Source of the DNA: JBCCMQ01 sp039026235 | GTDB taxonomy: Bacteria > Pseudomonadota > Alphaproteobacteria > Rhodobacterales > Rhodobacteraceae | Assembly: GCA_039026235.1 (NCBI GenBank) | Contig: JBCCMQ010000003.1 | Location: 186,001 to 250,000 of the forward strand | DNA length: 64,000 nucleotides | Direction: 5' to 3' | In this document: one piece after another, positions 59,430 through 64,000 of the stretch | Layout of the letters: the number at the start of each line of letters is the position of its first letter | How positions within the stretch are numbered: the stretch's first letter is position 1 | Made by a program: the position numbers and the translations under genes | The notes under the pieces: model-generated | Databases searched by the model: none | What the model was told of the DNA's origin: nothing | Seen by the model: the letters and a program-made list of their open reading frames with translations, nothing else

Positions 59430-60430
59430 TCGAAACACCTTACCTTTTGTTCCTTGGAGATGCGCCCGACGCTTTGGCGGCCAAGGTTGCGCAGGGCATC
59501 AAGGATTGGCGGCCGGAGTTTGCGGTCGGTCAGTTCCGGCTGCCGGGCTGCAAAGCCGATCTGGGTCTGACCGACATGACGCTGGATCAAGCACGCGCTG
59601 CCGGGGCCCGGACCATGGTGATCGGCGTTGCAAACCGCGGCGGCGTGATTTCCGAGGCTTGGATCTCTGTCCTGGTTGAGGCGCTTGAGAAAGGCTTCGA
59701 TCTGGCAAGCGGGCTCCATAACCTGCTCCGCAACGAAAAAGCGCTTGTCGCCGCAGCCCAGACCCACGGCCGAACCCTTCATGACGTGCGCGTGCCGACC
59801 ACTTCCTATCCGATAGCCAACGGTAAGAAACGCACGGGAAAACGCTGTCTCGCCGTGGGGACCGACTGTTCGGCGGGCAAGATGTATACCGGAATGTCGA
59901 TGGACGGTGAAATGCGCAAGCGCGGCCTCAAATCGACCTTTCGCGCCACCGGCCAGACGGGAATTCTGGTAACCGGCGGCGGTGTGCCTTTGGATGCCGT
60001 GATTGCGGATTTCATGGCGGGCTCGATAGAGTATTTGACGCCTGGCAATGACCCGGACCACTGGGATCACATTGAAGGCCAGGGCTCGCTCTTTCACATG
60101 TCTTTTTCCGGCGTGACGCTGGCCTTGATTCATGGCGGTCAACCGGATGCTCTGATCCTCTGCCACGAACCGACCCGGACCCACATGCGGGGTCTGCCGG
60201 ACTATCCCCTGCCAACGCTTGAAGCCCTGCGCGATACTGCATTGCCGCTCGCCCGACTGGCCAATCCGGCATGTCAGGTGGTGGGAATTTCGGTCAATAC
60301 GCAAAACCTGTCCGAAGATGCGGCGGCGGACTACCTCGCCCAGACCGAAAACCGGATGGGTATACCGACCGTCGATCCGTTCCGGCATGGCGCGGTGCGC
60401 CTTGTCGACGCGCTCTTGGAATTGGACTAG
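59426..60430 (+). CDS. dgcN: DUF1611 family D-glutamate N-acetyltransferase DgcN
   Basis: A 334-residue protein of the DUF1611 family, in which DgcN has been described as N-acetylating D-glutamate. Start ATG at 59426 after a GGGGGG stretch gives MIETPYLLFLGDAPDALAAK. A P-loop-like nucleotide motif is visible as VGTDCSAGKMYTGMSMDGEM near residues 149-168, followed by ATGQTGILVTGGGVPLDAVI. The C-terminal half ends IPTVDPFRHGAVRLVDALL. The neighbour is the dgcA racemase 10 bases on, and then a D-amino-acid transaminase. The biochemical role is from family literature; the operon supports it. Confidence 0.85.
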   Translation: MIETPYLLFLGDAPDALAAKVAQGIKDWRPEFAVGQFRLPGCKADLGLTDMTLDQARAAGARTMVIGVANRGGVISEAWISVLVEALEKGFDLASGLHNLLRNEKALVAAAQTHGRTLHDVRVPTTSYPIANGKKRTGKRCLAVGTDCSAGKMYTGMSMDGEMRKRGLKSTFRATGQTGILVTGGGVPLDAVIADFMAGSIEYLTPGNDPDHWDHIEGQGSLFHMSFSGVTLALIHGGQPDALILCHEPTRTHMRGLPDYPLPTLEALRDTALPLARLANPACQVVGISVNTQNLSEDAAADYLAQTENRMGIPTVDPFRHGAVRLVDALLELD

Positions 60431-60440
60431 CGCGAAAGAC

Positions 60441-61406
60441 ATGGAACTGGCCGTCACACAGGATCAATTCAGGCTGGCACAGCCCTTTACCATATCCAGG
60501 GGAAGCAGGACCGAAGCACGCGTTTTGGCGGTGACGGTGCGGGATAAGGGTCACGTCGGCCATGGCGAATGCGTGCCCTACGCACGCTACGGCGAGACCA
60601 TGGAGACTGTGACAGATCAGATCACCGCGCTGCCCGCCGAATTCGGGCGTGAGGCGCTGCAGGAACTGCTGCCTCCGGGTGCCGCGCGTAACGCCGTGGA
60701 CTGCGCGCTTTGGGACCTTGAGGCGAAACAGGCGGGCAAGCGCGCGTGGGACATTGTCGGCCTCGGCGCCCCGGTCCCCGTTTTGACGGCCTATACGTTG
60801 TCACTCGATAGCCCCGATAAGATGGAGCAAGCGGCGCGCGACAATGCCCACCGGCCGCTGCTGAAAATCAAGCTTGGCACGCCCGACGATATGCCGCGGC
60901 TTGAAGCAGTCCGGCGCGGTGCACCGACGGCACGCATCATTGTCGACGCAAACGAAGGCTGGGACGCCGAGACCTATTCAGACCTTGCCCCGCATCTCGA
61001 ACGGCTGGGCGTAAGTCTGGTCGAACAGCCGCTGCCAGCGGGCGAAGATGATGCTTTGCTGGGTCTGAAGCGCCCCGTGCCCATTTGCGCAGACGAATCT
61101 TGCCACGACCGAAAAAGCCTGCCCACACTTGCCGGGAAGTACGATCTGATCAACATCAAGCTCGACAAAGCTGGCGGCCTGACTGAGGCACTTGCCATGC
61201 GCGAGATGGGTCAGGCCCAGGGCTTTGATATCATGATCGGTTGTATGGTCGGGACATCGCTTGCCATGGCCCCGGCGGTCATTCTGGCGCAGAAGGCGGC
61301 TATTACGGATCTTGACGGACCGCTTCTGCTGGCAGAAGACCGCGCACACCCGCTGGTCTACGACCGGCAGGGCGTCCATCCACCGGAAGCTGCCCTTTGG
61401 GGCTGA
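60441..61406 (+). CDS. dgcA: N-acetyl-D-glutamate racemase DgcA (enolase superfamily)
   Basis: A 321-residue enolase-superfamily enzyme of the muconate-lactonising/dipeptide-epimerase subgroup. Catalytic residues are in place: the KxK pair K142/K144 in LLKIKLG, metal ligands D169 (with N171) in IIVDANEGWD, E195 in LVEQPLP and D218 in ICADES, and the opposite lysine K240 in INIKLDKAGG. In this family a similar protein interconverts L-Ala-D/L-Glu dipeptides. The pairing with dgcN favours racemisation of N-acetyl-D-glutamate to the L-form. Both activities are possible from the sequence alone. Confidence 0.85.
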   Translation: MELAVTQDQFRLAQPFTISRGSRTEARVLAVTVRDKGHVGHGECVPYARYGETMETVTDQITALPAEFGREALQELLPPGAARNAVDCALWDLEAKQAGKRAWDIVGLGAPVPVLTAYTLSLDSPDKMEQAARDNAHRPLLKIKLGTPDDMPRLEAVRRGAPTARIIVDANEGWDAETYSDLAPHLERLGVSLVEQPLPAGEDDALLGLKRPVPICADESCHDRKSLPTLAGKYDLINIKLDKAGGLTEALAMREMGQAQGFDIMIGCMVGTSLAMAPAVILAQKAAITDLDGPLLLAEDRAHPLVYDRQGVHPPEAALWG

Positions 61407-61421
61407 CCGAATGAGGTTGCC

Positions 61422-62282
61422 ATGAGCCGAACAGTCTACGTCAACGGAGATTACCTGCCCGAGGAAGACGCCAAGATCTCGATCTTTGATCGCGGTTTTC
61501 TGTTTGCGGATGGCGTCTACGAAGTGACCAGCGTGTTGGACGGAAAGCTGATCGACTTTCCTGGCCACGCGGCGCGGCTCGCCCGGTCTTTGTCCGAACT
61601 CGACATGCGCGCGCCCGTAACCAACGACGAGCTGCTGGAAATTCACCGAGAGTTGGTCCGTCGCAACGAAATCCACGACGGGCTGGTCTATCTGCAGGTC
61701 ACACGTGGTGCGGCCGATCGGGACTTTATCTTTCCGCCCGACGACACGCCGGGCACGCTGGTTCTTTTTACCCAGTCTAAACCCGGTCTCGCAGACAGCC
61801 CGGCATCTAAGAAGGGCATAAAGGTTGTCTCATTGGATGATCTTCGCTGGGGCCGCAGAGATATCAAAACCGTGCAATTGCTGTATCCGTCGCTCTGCAA
61901 GATGGCCGCAAAGGCGGCGGGCGCGGACGATGCCTGGATGGTTGAAGATGGCCAAGTCACCGAAGGCACGTCCAACAACGCCTACATCGTGACCCCAGAC
62001 GGCAAGATTGTAACCCGTCAGCTGTCGAACGATATTCTGCACGGCATCACAAGGGCGGCTGTGCTACGGTTTGCTGCCGAAGCGCAAATGGTCGTGGAAG
62101 AGCGCGCGTTTAGCATGGACGAAGCCCGCACTGCGGCCGAAGCATTCGTGACTTCTGCGTCAGCCTTCGTTCTGCCGGTCGTCGCAATCGACGATGCCGT
62201 CATCGGTAACGGTGCGCCCGGCCCAATCTCACGACGGCTTCGCGAAATCTATCTCGAAGAAAGCCGCAAAGCCGCGATCTGA
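61422..62282 (+). CDS. D-amino-acid aminotransferase (D-alanine transaminase type)
   Basis: A 286-residue fold-type IV PLP transaminase moving amino groups between D-amino acids and 2-oxo acids, giving D-glutamate from 2-oxoglutarate. The PLP lysine is near K149 in RRDIKTVQLLYP, the phosphate loop EGTSNNAYIV near 182, and FDRGFLFADGVYEV at residues 22-35 lines the active site. The carboxylate trap of the Bacillus enzyme (Arg-x-His) reads R100-D-F102, so Arg is kept and His lost. This variant may shift substrate range. It follows dgcA by 15 bases in the same operon. Confidence 0.88.
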   Translation: MSRTVYVNGDYLPEEDAKISIFDRGFLFADGVYEVTSVLDGKLIDFPGHAARLARSLSELDMRAPVTNDELLEIHRELVRRNEIHDGLVYLQVTRGAADRDFIFPPDDTPGTLVLFTQSKPGLADSPASKKGIKVVSLDDLRWGRRDIKTVQLLYPSLCKMAAKAAGADDAWMVEDGQVTEGTSNNAYIVTPDGKIVTRQLSNDILHGITRAAVLRFAAEAQMVVEERAFSMDEARTAAEAFVTSASAFVLPVVAIDDAVIGNGAPGPISRRLREIYLEESRKAAI

Positions 62283-62297
62283 CCGGTAACCTGGCGC

Positions 62298-62612
62298 TTA
62301 GTCCTTCTTGCCTACATTCTCGGCAAAGGACTTTTCGAAAGCCGTTTGTGTCTCGTCGCTGGCAGGCGTCTGGTGTTTTTCCTTCCACTCTGAAAACGGC
62401 ATGCCGTAGAAAATCTGACGCGCCTCGTCCTTTGAAATCGACAGGCCCCGTTCACCGGCGGCTTCCTGATACCAGCGACTGAGGCAGTTGCGGCAAAAAC
62501 CGGCCAAGTTCATCATGTCGATGTTTTGCACGTCCGGGCGCTCTTCCATAAGATGCTGCCGCAATCTGCGAAATGCCGCCGCCTCAAGCTCGGTCTGTGT
62601 CTGTTCGTCCAT
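62298..62612 (-). CDS. DUF1244 domain protein
   Basis: A 104-residue cytoplasmic protein of the DUF1244 family. Start at 62612 gives MDEQTQTELEAAAFRRLRQH. The family core follows: LMEERPDVQNIDMMNLAGFC, RNCLSRWYQEAAGERGLSIS, then EARQIFYGMPFSEWKEKHQT. The two Cys in GFCRNCLSRW are conserved-looking and could bind metal. A longer in-frame start at 62654 adds an unlike stretch. Function unknown. It follows the N-formylglutamate amidohydrolase gene on the same strand by about 48 bases. Confidence 0.85.
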   Translation of the reverse strand: MDEQTQTELEAAAFRRLRQHLMEERPDVQNIDMMNLAGFCRNCLSRWYQEAAGERGLSISKDEARQIFYGMPFSEWKEKHQTPASDETQTAFEKSFAENVGKKD

Positions 62613-62660
62613 CGGCAACCTCCATCCCCGGTGCATGTTCCCGGGTGCCAGCACTGTCCC

Positions 62661-63416
62661 TTAAGTGACCATCTCGACGGCGCGTTGCAACATGTCGGCC
62701 AGCCGAATGCCCCAGGTCTTCTGATCTTCCGGTGATTCAATAAGGTCGCTTCTGACCTCAATAAGGGTGTTCAGATGTCCGGGGCGCAGCGCCTGTCGGT
62801 CAATCGAGTCCCCCGGCAAGTGGCCGGAGTAGGGTTGATTGTCACCAACAACAAGGGCCGGATCCTCGCGCAGCACCGCAAAAAGCGCGTTTGACAATCG
62901 CCGGTCGTGACCCGACAGAAGGCCGATTTGCCAGGGCCTGGCAGGCCGACCCGCAAGCCGGGGTGTGAACGAGTGGACCGCTACAACGGCCGGTCTGTTC
63001 CGGCTCGCCACAAGGCGCCCATAGGCGTCGTGGTAGGGGCGGTAAAACCGATTGAGCCGGTACTGAACCATTTCATCGTTCAGGTCACGGTTCGCGGGAA
63101 TGATCGTCCCGTCATAGAGCTGCATCACCAGCGTTGGGTCGTCTTCGCCTCGGTTCGGATCAATGACCAGTCGCGAAAATGTCGAAAAAACGGCAGGGGC
63201 GTCCAACGCATCGGCCATCGCAGTTGCGACACCCGCCGCGCCCACGTCATAGGCGATGTGACGGTTCATGTCTTCCAGCGACAATCCCAGGTCGCCGCCG
63301 GCCACATCAAAGGGAACAGCGTTTGATGCATGGTCACAAGTCACCACGAAGTCAGACGATCTTTCTGCGCCAATGATGCGGTAGGCGTCGTGTGCTACGG
63401 TGCTGTCGTCCTTCAT
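62661..63416 (-). CDS. N-formylglutamate amidohydrolase family protein
   Basis: A 251-residue metal-dependent amidohydrolase of the N-formylglutamate deformylase (HutG-like) family. FVVTCDHASNAVPFDVAG near residues 23-40 contains the first His ligand. HIAYDVGAAGVATAMADAL, SRLVIDPNRGEDDPTLVM, AVHSFTPRL and IGLLSGHDRRLSN are family stretches. No histidine-utilisation genes are nearby, so hydrolysis of N-formylglutamate is only a family-level call. Possible links with the N-acetyl-glutamate operon next door are inference. It is divergent from pyruvate kinase. Confidence 0.87.
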   Translation of the reverse strand: MKDDSTVAHDAYRIIGAERSSDFVVTCDHASNAVPFDVAGGDLGLSLEDMNRHIAYDVGAAGVATAMADALDAPAVFSTFSRLVIDPNRGEDDPTLVMQLYDGTIIPANRDLNDEMVQYRLNRFYRPYHDAYGRLVASRNRPAVVAVHSFTPRLAGRPARPWQIGLLSGHDRRLSNALFAVLREDPALVVGDNQPYSGHLPGDSIDRQALRPGHLNTLIEVRSDLIESPEDQKTWGIRLADMLQRAVEMVT

Positions 63417-63478
63417 CGGCAGCTAACTAACCCACAAACAGAAGCTCTGCCAGTTGTCAGCAACCAAATCTTGGGCCA

Positions 63479-63506
63479 TTAACGCAGCTGTTAGCGCAAG
63501 CATAAT
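63479..63506 (+). promoter_or_regulatory. possible pyruvate kinase promoter
   Basis: TTAACG at 63479-63484, a 16-base spacer and CATAAT at 63501-63506, 23 bases before the start codon. The downstream hexamer is good, the upstream one weak. Confidence 0.3.
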
Positions 63507-63529
63507 CCGGGCATCCGAAGGGGTAAGAC

Positions 63530-64000
63530 ATGAGACGCCAACGCAATGTGAAGATCGTGGCGACCCTGGGCCCTGCGTCCAGCGATTATGATACAATTGC
63601 TGCCCTGTTCGATGCCGGTGCGGACGTGTTCCGCCTGAATATGAGCCACGGAAGCCATGAAGATATAGGCGAACGCCACCGGATAATTCGCCAGATCGAA
63701 GAAGATCGAAAGCGCCCAATCGCCATCCTTGCGGATTTGCAGGGGCCGAAACTTCGGGTTGGCACCTTTGCCAATGGTGAGGAAGAGCTTGAGCAGGGCG
63801 CGAGGTTTCGCATGGACCTGGATGGTGCCGAAGGTGATGTGTCGCGTGTCAGGCTGCCGCACCCCGAGATTTTTGCGGCGCTGACGCCCGGCTCTAATCT
63901 GCTTGTCAACGATGGCAAAATCCGTCTGCGCGTGGAAAACTGCGGCGCGGATTTTGCTGATTGCATCGTCACGGCGGGCGGCACGATTTCCAATCGCAAG
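63530..64000 (+). CDS. pyk: pyruvate kinase, 3'-truncated by the window edge
   Basis: The frame opens at an ATG at 63530 and runs without a stop to the last base, giving 157 residues. It begins MRRQRNVKIVATLGPASSDY, with the pyruvate-kinase N-terminal motif. RLNMSHGSHED near residue 32 and ILADLQGPKLRVGTF near 64-78 are the substrate and cation regions of the TIM barrel, and LVNDGKIRLRV near 124 lies in the B domain. It catalyses ADP phosphorylation from phosphoenolpyruvate in the cytoplasm. The missing C-terminal part prevents any judgement of regulation. It is divergent from the amidohydrolase, about 113 bases away. Confidence 0.93.
   Translation, partial: MRRQRNVKIVATLGPASSDYDTIAALFDAGADVFRLNMSHGSHEDIGERHRIIRQIEEDRKRPIAILADLQGPKLRVGTFANGEEELEQGARFRMDLDGAEGDVSRVRLPHPEIFAALTPGSNLLVNDGKIRLRVENCGADFADCIVTAGGTISNRK

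Noticed and set aside
59060..60457. A 465-codon minus-strand frame across dgcN
   Set aside because: It is antisense to dgcN, which carries recognisable family motifs; the minus frame is His/Arg-rich and lacks motifs.

Overview
The window (about 60% GC by eye, almost gap-free coding, many four-base ATGA or one-base TAATG/TGATG stop-start overlaps, frequent GTG and TTG starts) looks like a chromosomal segment of an alphaproteobacterium of the Rhodobacteraceae, Roseobacter group. The assignment rests on gene content and order: an aa3 oxidase subunit IV peptide, a TIGR02302/DUF4175 protein, a plant-type glutamate-cysteine ligase, the argH-lipoprotein-lysA order, phaAB, and the dgcN-dgcA-D-amino-acid transaminase trio. 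I found no rRNA, tRNA, CRISPR array, insertion sequence, prophage or integrase. This is core chromosome, not an island.

Layout. 1-2.4 kb: truncated S49 peptidase, a small zinc-ribbon membrane peptide, a Ca2+/Na+ antiporter and an SDR reductase. 2.7-6.1 kb: uvrC, pgsA, moaD, moaE. 6.1-9.3 kb (minus): ubiA, then a large inner-membrane-anchored OmpA-domain protein and a coupled coiled-coil peptide. 9.3-13 kb: rsmE, two unknowns, gshA. 13.1-16.9 kb (minus): pyrB, an unknown C-tail membrane protein, a dihydroorotase-like gene that has lost its catalytic metal ligands, plsY, and a small unknown. 17-23.3 kb: a uracil-DNA glycosylase lacking iron-sulfur ligands, moaB, and a two-gene RND efflux system. 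23.3-29.9 kb: DsbD-like periplasmic protein, YqgE, TsaC/Sua5, an acyl-CoA dehydrogenase with an MBL hydrolase, cytochrome oxidase subunit IV and azlCD. 29.9-34 kb: a molybdenum-cofactor operon fdhD-mobA-mobB and a DUF429-like/MoeA fusion. 34-43 kb: unknown membrane protein, greA, ETF-ubiquinone oxidoreductase, TPR protein, ispE, polyprenyl synthase, DUF2007, TrmN6-like methyltransferase, DUF465, LysR regulator. 43.4-47.3 kb: a 39-residue peptide, phaB, phaA, a degenerate EAL protein and a TlpA-like thioredoxin. 47.3-53.4 kb: argH, an LptM-like lipoprotein, DUF2834, lysA, DUF4175. 53.4-59 kb: zinc-ribbon protein, ftsE, ftsX, plsC, a small outer-membrane beta-barrel, a 600-base gene-poor stretch, accA. 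59.4-64 kb: dgcN, dgcA, D-amino-acid transaminase, DUF1244, N-formylglutamate amidohydrolase and the start of pyruvate kinase.

How genes fit together. Molybdenum cofactor genes are spread over three sites (moaD-moaE, moaB, fdhD-mobA-mobB-moeA), suggesting active use of molybdoenzymes such as formate dehydrogenase. The pyrB operon probably makes an aspartate transcarbamoylase held together by a non-catalytic dihydroorotase, as known in pseudomonads, here with an extra membrane-tethered partner of unknown role. The dgcN-dgcA-transaminase trio forms a plausible route from D-amino acids through D-glutamate and N-acetyl-D-glutamate to N-acetyl-L-glutamate. Nothing here is clearly a wholly new system. 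The most original leads are the membrane protein between pyrB and the pseudo-pyrC, the DUF429-like/MoeA fusion, the cluster-less uracil-DNA glycosylase, and several tiny coupled genes.
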